Origin: Saprospiraceae bacterium UBA6168
GTDB taxonomy: Bacteria > Bacteroidota > Bacteroidia > Chitinophagales > Saprospiraceae
Direction: 5' to 3'
DNA: 64,000 nucleotides
Assembly: GCA_002435785.1 (NCBI GenBank)
Contig: DIUC01000057.1
Span: 18,109-82,108 of the forward strand
How positions within the stretch are numbered: position 1 is the first letter of the stretch; the number at the start of each line of letters is the position of its first letter. A program made the translations under genes and the position numbers. The notes beneath the pieces are model-generated. The model worked only from the letters and a program-made list of their open reading frames with translations. It was not told where the DNA came from and searched no databases. This document shows, piece by piece, positions 1 to 9,117 of this stretch.

Positions 1-52
1 CAGTGCGGGTTTGTCGTTTTCGGGCCGCTCCAATTTCCAGTTGGTGCAATTT

Positions 53-1801
53 TTACCTAAAAAACTTCCGCTCAAACACGGCCTCGTTGCCCACCGCATC
101 CCGTACCACGAGCCTGAAATTGTGCTCGCCCGGCGGAATGAGGCCATCGAAGCGGTGGGTAATCGTGCCATTTTTCTTGTCATATTCCATCAGCACCCAC
201 TGGCCATCCACATGGGCGTCGAAGCTTAGGCTTTCCACATTGGGGGCGGTGGCCACGTTGTCGCTTATTTTAAAGGAAAACTGCTTGTAGTTCTGCATGT
301 TTTGCCCAAAAACGACCTGTTTGATGACGGGCGGCGTTACGTCCACCATGATAGCATAGTCGCCGAGGCCACGAACTTTTGTGCGAAGCAGGCCATCTTC
401 CCAGCGGCCACCGCAGTTTAGCACCCGGCTGCCTTCGCAGTAGGCCACGAACACTTTGGGCTTCAGTTCGGCAGGGATGGACTGTGTGGGCCGTATTCCG
501 ATGTCGAAGAAATCATGCACGGGAGTGCGGCTGTTGCTGAGGTGGTGCACGGCAGAGTAATAGCCAGACGACCGCTCAGGGGTTACGTCATATTTAAGGT
601 AAAGGTCTTCGTAAAGCGTACCGGGCGGCATGTGCAGGTAGAGGCCCTCGGTACGAATCATATTGCCCTCGTTGTAGGGTAGGATATAGTTGTAGTTTTT
701 GTTCTGGACGGGCTGCAATAGGTTGGTGGATTCGGGCTTCCTTTTTGCCCAAAACTCAAGCGTGGAGCTGTTGCCAGCCACATCGGAAGCTACGAGCGTG
801 ATTTTGCTGGCTTGGGCCCCCACCAGTTGAACAACGCCGTTGTTGGACTGATGCCGATAGATGGACAAGTTGTTGCCAGGCAGGGAGTAGCAACGGTTGT
901 AGTAGCTGTTTCTAGTTACCCGCTCCTCATAATCGCAGTGCGCATTGATGTAACGACTTTCGTCAAACGAGAACGATTCCAAGCTGAAATCGTACACGAG
1001 GCTGTCGTCCTGGTACATGGAAAGCTCAAAAATGCCGTTCCAGTTGCTCACCCGGTCAAAGTGGTCATAGACCTTGAGGCCAAAGCCCGTTTGCCCGGCA
1101 TCGAGCAGGACGGTGTCGCCCTTTACACTATAGGTGTCGCCCGCTTTTAACAGAGTGATAGCCTTGGAATCGAGTTCCTCCCGTTTTTCGTTCAGCGAGT
1201 ACACCTTTAGTGTGTGCATTTTTGGGGCAATGTTGTCCACCACCCGAAAGCCGAAAAGCAGGGGGTTGATGGGGTTTTGGGTGCTTGTTTCCCGCACCTC
1301 AAAGTGCAGGTGCGCCCCGTTTGAGGAGCCGGTGTTGCCCATCTTGCCGATTTCATCGCCTTGCGAAACGGGAAACTTATCGTGCGTCAGGTTAAGGTCC
1401 AACTCAAAAGACTCTTGAATGTACTGCTGAGCCTTTACGAAGTTGGCAATCTCCGTTTTAAACTTGTCGAGGTGGGCATACACGGTCGTGTAGCCGTTCG
1501 GGTGGCTGATGTAAAGTGAGTTGCCATAGCCGCTTTTGTCCACTTTTATCCGAGAAACAAACCCGTCGGCAGCAGAGAATACGGCATCGCCCGTCACGCC
1601 TTTGGCTGACTTGATGTCAATGCCCGCATGGAAGTGGTTGGGCCGCAGCTCGCCGAAGGTGCCAGATAGCAAGATTGCTTGTGAAACGGGTGCCTGAAAA
1701 TAATTGCTGGGATAGTTGCCACGAACCGTGGGCTTGAGCTTAGGCACCGTAAACGCTAAAATCAACAGCGGCAGCAGAAAGACAAATGAATTCCTTTTCA
1801 T
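53..1801 (-). CDS. M23 (LytM-type) peptidase domain protein
   Basis: Probable envelope metallopeptidase of the M23 family, which cleaves peptide bonds of peptidoglycan in the periplasm. Of 582 residues, 1-19 form a hydrophobic signal or anchor segment. The M23 domain spans about 45-175. Its zinc ligands are visible: H58 and D62 in HFHAGID, H110 in YAHLD, and the HxH pair H164/H166 in GAHLHFEV. The C-terminal ~400 residues match no domain I recognise. An ATG 96 bases upstream is in frame, but I chose 1801 because it puts the hydrophobic segment at the N terminus. The gene stands alone and is divergent from aspS. The complete catalytic set suggests an active enzyme, not a regulatory LytM protein; the substrate is inferred. 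Confidence 0.85.
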   Translation of the reverse strand: MKRNSFVFLLPLLILAFTVPKLKPTVRGNYPSNYFQAPVSQAILLSGTFGELRPNHFHAGIDIKSAKGVTGDAVFSAADGFVSRIKVDKSGYGNSLYISHPNGYTTVYAHLDKFKTEIANFVKAQQYIQESFELDLNLTHDKFPVSQGDEIGKMGNTGSSNGAHLHFEVRETSTQNPINPLLFGFRVVDNIAPKMHTLKVYSLNEKREELDSKAITLLKAGDTYSVKGDTVLLDAGQTGFGLKVYDHFDRVSNWNGIFELSMYQDDSLVYDFSLESFSFDESRYINAHCDYEERVTRNSYYNRCYSLPGNNLSIYRHQSNNGVVQLVGAQASKITLVASDVAGNSSTLEFWAKRKPESTNLLQPVQNKNYNYILPYNEGNMIRTEGLYLHMPPGTLYEDLYLKYDVTPERSSGYYSAVHHLSNSRTPVHDFFDIGIRPTQSIPAELKPKVFVAYCEGSRVLNCGGRWEDGLLRTKVRGLGDYAIMVDVTPPVIKQVVFGQNMQNYKQFSFKISDNVATAPNVESLSFDAHVDGQWVLMEYDKKNGTITHRFDGLIPPGEHNFRLVVRDAVGNEAVFERKFFR

Positions 1802-2070
1802 CTCAAGTTGTTCTAAAGTTTTTGGCAAAAAGATAGGGTGAAAACGCAGGTTGTGGCCAAGTCTTATGCGAACGTTTAGCAAATATAAGGTTTGCATCTA
1901 ATTCCAATAGACTTGGAACAAAAGGGGGGACCAGAAAATCGGTGGGGGATTCGGTAGGCTGGTGCTCTGAGCGGTGTCTAATTCTTGCCAGAAACTCCAA
2001 CGACTACCCCTCTATTTCAAAAAACGTGTCAAATTTGAAAACTCGCCAATTCTTTTGGCGTAGAAGCTAC

Positions 2071-2078
2071 TATTTTTG
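2071..2078 (+). promoter_or_regulatory. Bacteroidota -7 box for aspS
   Basis: TATTTTTG fits the TAnnTTTG -7 element of Bacteroidota primary sigma factors and lies about 93 bases before the aspS ATG. No well-spaced -33 TTG is visible (the nearest leaves a 13-base gap), so this rests on the -7 box and its position. Confidence 0.45.
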
Positions 2079-2171
2079 CGCACTTTTTTGAAAAGAGCTG
2101 AGTTATTGAGTCATGTTTTGCCATGCGGCAATCATCCTTATTCCTCACTCCTCATTCCTCATATCAAAATC

Positions 2172-3959
2172 ATGTATCGTACACACAACTGCGGCGAGCT
2201 CCGCATCTCACACGTTGGACAGGAAGTGAAACTCTCAGGCTGGGTGCAAATTGGCCGTGACTTCGGTGGCCTCACCTTCGTTGACCTCCGCGACCGCTAT
2301 GGCATCACCCAGCTCGTTTTCAACATGGACGATGACGCGGCGCTCTGCGAAAAAGCCCGCAAATTAGGCCGGGAGTTCGTCATCAGCGCCTCCGGTAAAG
2401 TGCGGGAACGCTCCAGCAAGAACCCCAACCGCCCCACCGGCGATGTGGAAATCATGGTCAGTGACCTGCAAATCCTCAACGCCTCCAAAACCCCGCCCTT
2501 CACCATCGAAGACACCAGCGACGGTGGCGACGACCTGCGCATGAAGTACCGCTACCTCGACATTCGCCGTTCGCCCGTGCAGCAAAACCTCATGTTCCGC
2601 TCGCAAGTGGCCATCGAGACCCGCAAGCACCTCAGTGGCGAGGGCTTCATCGAAATCGAGACGCCGAACCTCATCAAGAGTACGCCGGAGGGCGCACGGG
2701 ATTTCGTGGTGCCCAGCCGCATGAACCCCGGCCAATTCTATGCATTGCCGCAGTCGCCGCAAACCTTCAAACAAATCTTGATGGTGGCGGGCATGGACAA
2801 GTATTTCCAAATCGTGAAATGCTTCCGGGACGAAGACCTGCGGGCCGACCGCCAGCCGGAGTTCACGCAGATAGACTGCGAGATGGCCTTCGTGACCCGT
2901 GAGGACATCCTCAACACGTTCGAACGGCTGACCAAGCATCTTTTCAAGTCCGTTTTGGGCCTTGAAATGGCTGACTTTCCCCGCATGAGCTACGACGAGG
3001 CCATGACCCGCTACGGCTCCGACAAGCCGGACATCCGCTTTGGCATGGAGTTCTGCGAACTGAACAGCGTAGCCCAAGGCCACGGCTTTTCCGTTTTCGA
3101 TAGCGCCGAACTCGTGGTGGGTATCGTGGCCGAAGGCCAAGCTGAGGAATTTTCCAATAAGCATATCAAAGACCTCACCGAGTGGATGCAGCGCCCGCAA
3201 ATCGGGGCGAAGGGCCTCGTTTGGATAAAATACAACGCCGACCCGAACGGCGAATTTGGTCGTTTTCGCAGCAGCGTCAGCAAGTTTTACAGCGAAGACC
3301 AGTTGCAGGCATTTGCGGTTAAAATGGGCGCAAAACCGGGTGACCTGTTGCTCGTGCTTTCCGGCGAAGCCGAAAAAACCCGCAAGCAGCTCAACGAGCT
3401 CCGCCTCGAAATGGGCCGCCGCATGGGCCTGATGAAAGCGGGTGACTTCAAGCCGCTATGGGTCGTCAACTTCCCGCTGCTGGAATGGGACGAGGATTCG
3501 CAACGCTTCTTCGCCATGCACCACCCTTTCACCGCACCGCTGCCGGAGGATGCCGATAAGATGATGAGCGGTGACCATGACACGTTGAAAAACCTGCGTG
3601 CCAATGCCTACGACCTCGTACTGAACGGCTCGGAAATCGGCGGCGGCAGCATCCGTATCCACGACCGGGGGCTTCAAGAGAAGAACTTCCAACTGCTCGG
3701 CTTCACGCCGGAACAGGCCGAAAACCAGTTCGGCTTCCTGCTCGGTGCCTTCGAGTACGGCGCACCCCCGCACGGCGGCATCGCCTTCGGCCTCGACCGT
3801 CTTTGCGCTGTGATGCGTGGCCAGACGAGCATCCGTGATTTCATAGCCTTCCCGAAAAACAACATGGGGAGGGACATGATGATTGATGCGCCGGATGGGC
3901 TGGATGAGACGCAGTTGAAGGAGTTGAGTTTGAGGGTGGAGGTGGTTGCGAAGTGCTAG
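2172..3959 (+). CDS. aspS: aspartyl-tRNA synthetase
   Basis: Charges tRNA-Asp with aspartate in the cytoplasm. The 595-residue length is normal for the bacterial type. In order: an N-terminal OB-fold anticodon-binding domain (about 1-105), class II motif 2 with FRDEDLRADRQPEF near residue 217, the bacterial GAD insertion (roughly 290-410), and motif 3 with GGIAFGLDRL near 534. The ATG at 2172 begins with the conserved MYRTHNCGEL; an upstream in-frame start would add 32 unconserved residues. The leader before this ATG has no Shine-Dalgarno sequence and is rich in C, T and A. A long inverted repeat separates it from mazG. Whether the enzyme is discriminating (Asp only) or also charges tRNA-Asn cannot be settled from this window. 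Confidence 0.97.
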   Translation: MYRTHNCGELRISHVGQEVKLSGWVQIGRDFGGLTFVDLRDRYGITQLVFNMDDDAALCEKARKLGREFVISASGKVRERSSKNPNRPTGDVEIMVSDLQILNASKTPPFTIEDTSDGGDDLRMKYRYLDIRRSPVQQNLMFRSQVAIETRKHLSGEGFIEIETPNLIKSTPEGARDFVVPSRMNPGQFYALPQSPQTFKQILMVAGMDKYFQIVKCFRDEDLRADRQPEFTQIDCEMAFVTREDILNTFERLTKHLFKSVLGLEMADFPRMSYDEAMTRYGSDKPDIRFGMEFCELNSVAQGHGFSVFDSAELVVGIVAEGQAEEFSNKHIKDLTEWMQRPQIGAKGLVWIKYNADPNGEFGRFRSSVSKFYSEDQLQAFAVKMGAKPGDLLLVLSGEAEKTRKQLNELRLEMGRRMGLMKAGDFKPLWVVNFPLLEWDEDSQRFFAMHHPFTAPLPEDADKMMSGDHDTLKNLRANAYDLVLNGSEIGGGSIRIHDRGLQEKNFQLLGFTPEQAENQFGFLLGAFEYGAPPHGGIAFGLDRLCAVMRGQTSIRDFIAFPKNNMGRDMMIDAPDGLDETQLKELSLRVEVVAKC

Positions 3960-3966
3960 AAAATCA

Positions 3967-4052
3967 GGTTGATAAGGGTTGATAAAAGATTGATAGGGTT
4001 GATAAATGACGCCTATCAACTTTATTCAACCTTTTATCAACCCATATCAACC
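3967..4052 (+). repeat. inverted-repeat cassette, aspS-mazG junction (GTTGATA family)
   Basis: The 5' arm 3967-4004 is made of GGTTGATA-like words and starts 8 bases after the aspS stop. The 3' arm 4014-4052 is its near-complete reverse complement (TATCAACC words) and ends 5 bases before the mazG ATG. The RNA would form a stem of about 38 bp with a few mismatches and a 9-base loop. The same word family recurs between korA and korB. Confidence 0.9.
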
Positions 4053-4057
4053 AACAA

Positions 4058-4900
4058 ATGACAAACACCGTCCAAAACCTCCCCGCCAAGCTCGAAGCCT
4101 TCGCCCGCCTCCTCCAAATCATGGACGACTTGCGGGAAAAATGCCCGTGGGACCGCAAGCAGACTTTTCAAACCCTGCGCAACCTTACCATCGAGGAGAC
4201 CTACGAACTCGCAGACGCCATTCTCGATGACGACCTCAAAGGCATCAAGGAGGAACTGGGCGACATCATGCTGCACATGGTTTTTTATGCAAAAATCGCA
4301 GAGGAAAAACAGGCTTGGGACATGGCCGACTCCCTCCACGCCATCTGCGATAAATTAGTGCAGCGTCACCCGCACGTGTACGGCGATACTCAGGTGGCCG
4401 ACGAGGAAGAAGTGAAGCGTAACTGGGAAAAACTGAAGCTGCAAAGCGGCAAAAAATCATTGCTGGAAGGCGTTCCGACCTCCCTGCCTGCCCTCGTGAA
4501 GGCTTGGCGGATGCAGCAAAAAACGGCACAAGTAGGCTTCGAATGGGAAAATACCGAGCAGGTCTGGGCGAAGGTGCAGGAGGAAATCGGTGAGCTGCAA
4601 GAGGCCGTCGAAGGCAATTTTTCGCAAGAAAAAAAAGAAGAAGAGTTCGGCGACGTGCTGTTCTCGCTGGTCAATTACGCCCGTTTCCTCCACATCGAAC
4701 CAGAGACAGCACTGGAGCGGGTGAACCGGAAGTTCAAGGCCCGCTTCGAGTACATCGAGGCGAATGCCCCCAAGCCGCTGGACGAAATGACCCTGGCAGA
4801 GATGGATGCGCTATGGGATGAGGCGAAGGTGAAGTTGGCAGTGCCAACCGTGCAGCGACGAGTGCCAACGGTGCAGCGACGAGTGCCAACCGTGCAGTGA
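4058..4900 (+). CDS. mazG: nucleoside triphosphate pyrophosphohydrolase MazG
   Basis: Hydrolyses (d)NTPs to NMP and pyrophosphate, a house-cleaning and stress function. It has the two-domain layout of the E. coli enzyme (263 residues there, 280 here). The first MazG domain carries IEETYELADAI and KEELGDIMLHM (about 48-80), the second EEIGELQEA and EEEFGDVLFSLVNYAR (about 170-215); the acidic residues bind Mg2+. The last ~20 residues (VPTVQRR repeated) are not family sequence. They are translated from a 21-bp tandem repeat that the gene runs into, and the stop exists only because the third unit has TGA where the others have CGA. The repeat tail is probably unstructured. Convergent with the ypdA gene. 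Confidence 0.93.
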   Translation: MTNTVQNLPAKLEAFARLLQIMDDLREKCPWDRKQTFQTLRNLTIEETYELADAILDDDLKGIKEELGDIMLHMVFYAKIAEEKQAWDMADSLHAICDKLVQRHPHVYGDTQVADEEEVKRNWEKLKLQSGKKSLLEGVPTSLPALVKAWRMQQKTAQVGFEWENTEQVWAKVQEEIGELQEAVEGNFSQEKKEEEFGDVLFSLVNYARFLHIEPETALERVNRKFKARFEYIEANAPKPLDEMTLAEMDALWDEAKVKLAVPTVQRRVPTVQRRVPTVQ

Positions 4901-4974
4901 CGAGTGCCAACGGTGCAGCGACGAGTGCCAACCGTGCAGCGACGAGTGCCAACCGTGCAGCGACGAGTGCCAAC
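4840..4974. repeat. 21-bp tandem repeat at the mazG 3' end
   Basis: Six full copies and one partial copy of AGTGCCAACCGTGCAGCGAC+G (units start at 4840, 4861, 4882, 4903, 4924, 4945 and 4966). They differ by a C/G exchange in some units and by one C-to-T change in the third unit, which makes the mazG stop. The array fills most of the space between the convergent mazG and ypdA genes. Confidence 0.95.
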
Positions 4975-4994
4975 TATTCATCAGCAGCATCCAT

Positions 4995-5990
4995 TTAAGC
5001 AAGTAGGGCATTTTTGTCCCTAACCACCTCCCGCACGATCACTTCCCCATGATGCCGCGTATTCTCAATAAACAACTTGCTCGTATTCAGCCCCGCCTGC
5101 ACCACGCCTGCCAGATACACCCCCGTCAAGTTTGACTCAAAAGTCTCCGCATCCATCACGGGGCTTCGACATTCATCGGCGTTAAATTCAATGCCCAATT
5201 TTTCCAAAAAAACAAAATCCGGCTGGTAGCCCGTCATGGCCAGCACGAAGTCGTTTTCGAGCGTCACCTCGCCGTCGGGCGTGGAGAGCACTACCTCCTG
5301 TGGGCGGATTTCTTTGACCAAGGAATTGAAAAATGCCCGGATGCTGCCCTCCTTGATTCGGTTCTCGATATTGGGCCGGATCCAGTATTTCACATTTTCA
5401 TAGATGCCACTTTCCCGGATGCACATCGTCACTTCGGCGCCTTTCATGTAGGTTTCCAATGCCACGTCGCAGGCAGAATTGGCAGCACCGACGACCAGCA
5501 CCTTCTGCCCCACGTATGGGTGCGCCTCATCATAAAAATGTTTCACCTTCGGCAAATCCTCGCCCGGCACGTGCATCAGCCGGGGCACGTCGTAAAAGCC
5601 CGTGGCGATGGCGACATGGCGAGCTGCGTAGCTATTTTTCGTGGCTTTCACTTCGTAAATCCCGTCGCTGCGGCGCTCCATGCCCAACACAGGTTCGTAG
5701 GTTTTTACCTTCAGTTTCCAGCTTTCGAGGATGCGGCGGTAGTACTCCAACGCCTCCCGGCGGGTGGGCTTGTCCACGTGCGAGATGAACGGGACACCGC
5801 CGATTTCGAGGTTGAGGGAGGTGGAAAAGAAGGTCATGTTGGCGGGAAAACGGAAGATGGAATTGACCAACACGCCTTTTTCCATCACAAGATAGCGCAG
5901 CCCAGCCCGCTCGGCCTCAATGGCGATGGCGAGGCCAGTGGGGCCTGCGCCGATGATGAGGAGGTCGAGTGGGGCAGTAATTGCTGGCAT
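4995..5990 (-). CDS. YpdA-family FAD/NAD(P)-dependent oxidoreductase
   Basis: A pyridine nucleotide-disulfide oxidoreductase-like flavoprotein of the YpdA type, associated in Bacillota and Bacteroidota with recycling of bacillithiol disulfide using NADPH. In 331 residues an N-terminal FAD-binding Rossmann motif (IIGAGPTGLA, 11-20) and a second nucleotide-binding motif (VLVVGAANSACDVALE, near 165) are visible. There is no CxxC redox pair such as thioredoxin reductase has, which is typical of YpdA. The start at 5990 (MPAITAPLDLL) puts the FAD motif at the usual distance; the longer in-frame extension does not resemble the family. Convergent with mazG. No bacillithiol biosynthesis gene is in the window, so the substrate is inferred from the family. 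Confidence 0.85.
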   Translation of the reverse strand: MPAITAPLDLLIIGAGPTGLAIAIEAERAGLRYLVMEKGVLVNSIFRFPANMTFFSTSLNLEIGGVPFISHVDKPTRREALEYYRRILESWKLKVKTYEPVLGMERRSDGIYEVKATKNSYAARHVAIATGFYDVPRLMHVPGEDLPKVKHFYDEAHPYVGQKVLVVGAANSACDVALETYMKGAEVTMCIRESGIYENVKYWIRPNIENRIKEGSIRAFFNSLVKEIRPQEVVLSTPDGEVTLENDFVLAMTGYQPDFVFLEKLGIEFNADECRSPVMDAETFESNLTGVYLAGVVQAGLNTSKLFIENTRHHGEVIVREVVRDKNALLA

Positions 5991-6185
5991 ATAGGATAAA
6001 TTTGAGGACTTGCTGGCAAAGATGGCAAGAAGAACAGGAAGTGACAAATTGGCCAGTGATTTTGGGATTAGCAAAAAGGCATGTTCAACTACCCGTAGAG
6101 ACGAGAGAAACAAGTATGTTCAATCAAACCTTCCCCTCCCACAAAGCTGCGCCTTGCCACTCCCAAGTTTGCTTAACTTTACCGA

Positions 6186-7310
6186 ATGGAGGATTTTCGT
6201 TTAAAAAAATGGCGGCTCATTCTCGGCAAGCAGTCCGACCCGGAGGCTGAAGTCGGCCTTGAAGGCGATGCCGCTGGCATGGACGACGTGCTGGAAGCGC
6301 TCTACAACACTGATAGAAAAGGCGGCCTTGGCGCATCCTCACCCAACGTCAACCGCTGGCTGGGTGACATCCGGCAGTATTTTCCTACCTCGGTGGTGCA
6401 GGTCATGCAGAAAGATGCCGTGGAACGCCTGGAACTGCATCGCCTCTTGTTGGAGCCGGAACTACTGCAAATGGTGGAGCCCGATGTGGGCCTTGTGGCC
6501 ACCATGCTGTCCTTGAACAAGGTCATGCCCGCCAAAACCCGTGAGACTGCTCGGATGGTGATAAAGAAAGTGGTGGAAGAATTGGAGAAGAAACTCCGTA
6601 ACCCGCTCCGCCAAGCCATCGAGGGTGCGCTGAACCGATCGGTGCGCAACCGCAGACCCAAGCTCAATGAAGTGGACTGGAATCGCACCATTCGCCTCAA
6701 TTTGAAATATTACCAACCTGATTATCAAACAGTTATACCAGAAAGCATTGTCGGTCACGGTCGAAAGGGCCAATCCTTGCGACAGGTCATCCTCTTGGTT
6801 GACCAAAGCGGCTCGATGGCTTCCTCGGTGGTGTACGCCGGGGTAATGGGGGCCATCATGGCCTCGCTCAAGTCGGTGCGCACCCACTTCGTCGCCTTCG
6901 ACACAGCGGTAGCCGACCTTACCTACGAGATGAAAGACCCAGTGGACTTGCTGTTCGGCGTTCAACTGGGTGGCGGCACGGACATCAACAAGGCACTGGG
7001 TTATTCGCAGACGCTAATACAATCGCCCTCGGACACAATTTTGGTACTCATCAGTGACCTCTTCGAAGGGGGCAACCAAGGAGAAATGCTCAAAAAGGCC
7101 GCTGCCATCAAAGCCGCTGGCGTCAACTTCATCGTACTGTTGGCACTCGACGACAAAGGGGCGCCATCGTTTGATAAGTCAATTGCAGCTACGTTGGCAA
7201 CAATGGATATTCCAAGCTTTGCCTGTACCCCCGACAAATTTCCAGCGCTGATGGAGGCGGCAATCGGAAAAAAGGATTTGACACATTGGAGGGAAACCAA
7301 CCTGCGTTGA
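6186..7310 (+). CDS. VWA-domain protein (CoxE/YehP-like)
   Basis: Cytoplasmic von Willebrand factor A protein of 374 residues. The N-terminal ~200 residues are helical and charged, followed by a VWA domain with an intact metal-ion-dependent adhesion site: DQSGSM at about 206-211, GGTDIN near 263 and the acidic SDLFEGG near 290. Such proteins usually work with a MoxR-type AAA ATPase in maturation of, or metal insertion into, partner proteins. No ATPase is adjacent here, so the partner is unknown. There is no signal peptide or membrane segment. The ATG at 6186 is 9 bases after a TTAACTTTACC stretch that may carry a weak -7 box. The VWA assignment is firm; the role is not. Confidence 0.8.
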   Translation: MEDFRLKKWRLILGKQSDPEAEVGLEGDAAGMDDVLEALYNTDRKGGLGASSPNVNRWLGDIRQYFPTSVVQVMQKDAVERLELHRLLLEPELLQMVEPDVGLVATMLSLNKVMPAKTRETARMVIKKVVEELEKKLRNPLRQAIEGALNRSVRNRRPKLNEVDWNRTIRLNLKYYQPDYQTVIPESIVGHGRKGQSLRQVILLVDQSGSMASSVVYAGVMGAIMASLKSVRTHFVAFDTAVADLTYEMKDPVDLLFGVQLGGGTDINKALGYSQTLIQSPSDTILVLISDLFEGGNQGEMLKKAAAIKAAGVNFIVLLALDDKGAPSFDKSIAATLATMDIPSFACTPDKFPALMEAAIGKKDLTHWRETNLR

Positions 7311-7382
7311 CCTGCTGGTGGTTGTATTATTTTCAATCCAAAAACAACCGTCAAAGCCGTCGTGCTTTGAGGAAAGAATTTC

Positions 7383-7390
7383 TACTTTTG
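7383..7390 (+). promoter_or_regulatory. -7 box for prs
   Basis: TACTTTTG matches TAnnTTTG. It lies 138 bases before the prs start, in the 217-base gap after the VWA gene, which otherwise shows nothing I can name. Confidence 0.45.
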
Positions 7391-7527
7391 CGCCACGAAA
7401 TAATCTTTGGTCGGGCAGCAAAAAAATGAATTGTATAAGAAAGCTTATCAGCAGGAAAATCAGTTGGTAGTTCTGTTTTCATAACTGTTTTGCTGGTAGC
7501 CAAAATCCATCCCTTCCAATCTACATT

Positions 7528-8478
7528 ATGACAAATGCTATGGTCGAAGTAAAAATTTTCTCAGGAACGCACTCGAATTACCTCGCCGAAAAAATTGCCG
7601 ACTACTACGGACAACCCCTTGGGGACATCTCCGTCAATCGCTTTAGCGATGGAGAGATGCAACCCGTCATCAACGAGTCCGTAAGGGGGGCCTATGTATT
7701 CTTGATACAATCAACGTTTGCCCCCGCCGAAAACCTGATGGAACTCCTGTTGGTGATTGACACTGCCAAACGGGCCTCTGCCGGGTACATCACCGCCGTG
7801 ATACCGTACTTCGGCTACGCCAGGCAAGACCGGAAGGACAAGCCACGAGTGCCCATCTCAGCCAAGCTCATCGCAGAGCTGCTGCAGGCCGCCGGTGCCA
7901 ACCGGGTGATGACCATGGACTTCCACGCTGACCAGATTCAGGGCTTCTTCGACATCCCGGTTGACCACTTGAAGAGCGAGGCCATTTACATTCCCCATTT
8001 GGAGAAAATGGACTTGACCAATGCCCTTTTCGCTTCACCCGACGTGGGCGGCGTGAAGCGAGCAAGGACTTATGCCAAGCATTTTGGCAAGAACCTCGTG
8101 ATCTGCGACAAGTACCGCAAGAAGGCCAACGAGATTGCAGAGATGACCGTAATAGGTGATGTAAAGGGAGCAGATGTAATTTTGGTGGATGACCTTGTGG
8201 ATACTGCGGGCACACTTTGCAGGGCGGCAGACATTATCATCAAAGAAGGTGCAAACAGTGTACGAGCCATCTGTACCCACCCAGTGCTTTCTGGGAAGGC
8301 GTATGAAAACATCCAAAAATCAGCGCTTGAGGAATTGATAGTTTGCGACACCATCCCAATTCCACAGGCAGGGCGACCGGACAAAATAAAAGTGCTTTCC
8401 ACTGCGAAGCTGTTCGCAAGGGCCATACGCAATACGCACGAGCACCGCTCGATTTCAGCATTGTTTATCGAGGGGTAA
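7528..8478 (+). CDS. prs: ribose-phosphate pyrophosphokinase
   Basis: Makes PRPP from ribose 5-phosphate and ATP for purine, pyrimidine, histidine, tryptophan and NAD synthesis. Its 316 residues are a standard class I length. Visible are the Mg-ATP-binding segment around FGYARQDRKDKPR (about 95-107), the catalytic region DFHADQIQGFFDIPVDH (near 131-147) and the PRPP loop DDLVDTAGT (near 218-226). A second possible start, Met5, is four codons downstream; the difference is trivial. The leader before the ATG (CCAATCTACATT) lacks a Shine-Dalgarno sequence. Convergent with a small ArsR-type gene 50 bases away. Confidence 0.97.
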   Translation: MTNAMVEVKIFSGTHSNYLAEKIADYYGQPLGDISVNRFSDGEMQPVINESVRGAYVFLIQSTFAPAENLMELLLVIDTAKRASAGYITAVIPYFGYARQDRKDKPRVPISAKLIAELLQAAGANRVMTMDFHADQIQGFFDIPVDHLKSEAIYIPHLEKMDLTNALFASPDVGGVKRARTYAKHFGKNLVICDKYRKKANEIAEMTVIGDVKGADVILVDDLVDTAGTLCRAADIIIKEGANSVRAICTHPVLSGKAYENIQKSALEELIVCDTIPIPQAGRPDKIKVLSTAKLFARAIRNTHEHRSISALFIEG

Positions 8479-8528
8479 CGCCCACCTGATATTGCCAAGT
8501 GCCTTTCCAGTAAGCGCCAAGACGCTTT

Positions 8529-8846
8529 TCAACTCTTGGTACTGTTATCAAGAAAGGCCCCAATAGCTTTAATGGCATTGGCTACCCTGTCGTATTCAAC
8601 CTTGTAATGAATGAATTTGCCATCACGGATGGTTTCCACAAGACCTGCCGACCGCAAAATTCGGAGGTGTTGAGAGGTGATGGACTGCTCCAGCTTTAAG
8701 GTGTTGTAGATTTTGTTGACATTAATTGTCTCATGCTCGTCAATGAACTCAAGTATCTTCATGCGCAGCGGATGCGCCAATGCCCTGAGTATCTCCGACG
8801 ACACCTGTAGCTTGTCATCATTGATGATTACCTTAGCCTTTCTCAT
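8529..8846 (-). CDS. ArsR/SmtB-type winged-helix regulator (paralogue 1)
   Basis: DNA-binding regulator of 105 residues. The winged helix is clear: LRALAHPLRMKILEFI, then a recognition helix around SITSQHLRILRSAGLV, then the wing DGKFIHYKV. There is no cysteine, so it cannot use the thiol metal site of classical ArsR/SmtB sensors. The first ATG (8846) is preferred; a TTG nine bases upstream is possible. A second, related gene follows on the same strand at 9118-9456, with a strong terminator between them, so the two are separate transcription units. Target genes are unknown. Confidence 0.85.
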   Translation of the reverse strand: MRKAKVIINDDKLQVSSEILRALAHPLRMKILEFIDEHETINVNKIYNTLKLEQSITSQHLRILRSAGLVETIRDGKFIHYKVEYDRVANAIKAIGAFLDNSTKS

Positions 8847-8925
8847 AGAAGTCAAAATTTTTGGCGAAACGAAGTTGTGGAGGCAAATATGCGCTAATTA
8901 TTTATCTTTTCAAAAAAGTTATAAA

Positions 8926-8963
8926 AAAAATGCTGTAAGCCCATACGGGTTTACAGCATTTTT
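8926..8963. terminator. bidirectional terminator between the ArsR paralogues
   Basis: A 17-bp stem (8926-8942 with 8947-8963, one G-U pair) with a 4-base ATAC loop is flanked by A runs on one side and T runs on the other. It would end the transcript of the upstream ArsR gene on the minus strand. Confidence 0.85.
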
Positions 8964-9117
8964 GAAAAAGCCTTCTAAAATAGAAATATCGGCAAATAAC
9001 GAACAGGCAATCAATCGAGCACCTGCCGCTTTGCCCTGAGTCAATTTTTTTTCATCAAAGGATTATAATTTGATTTTGAAATCTTTAGCCTTCACCCAGC
9101 AGAAGATGCCTATAAAA

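Noticed and set aside
4734..4973. Minus-strand frame rich in ALVAARL repeats
   Set aside because: It is the antisense reading of the mazG repeat and of mazG itself.
8512..8527. Hairpin between prs and the ArsR-type gene
   Set aside because: Only a 5-bp stem (AAGCG/CGCTT) with mismatches; too weak to call a terminator.
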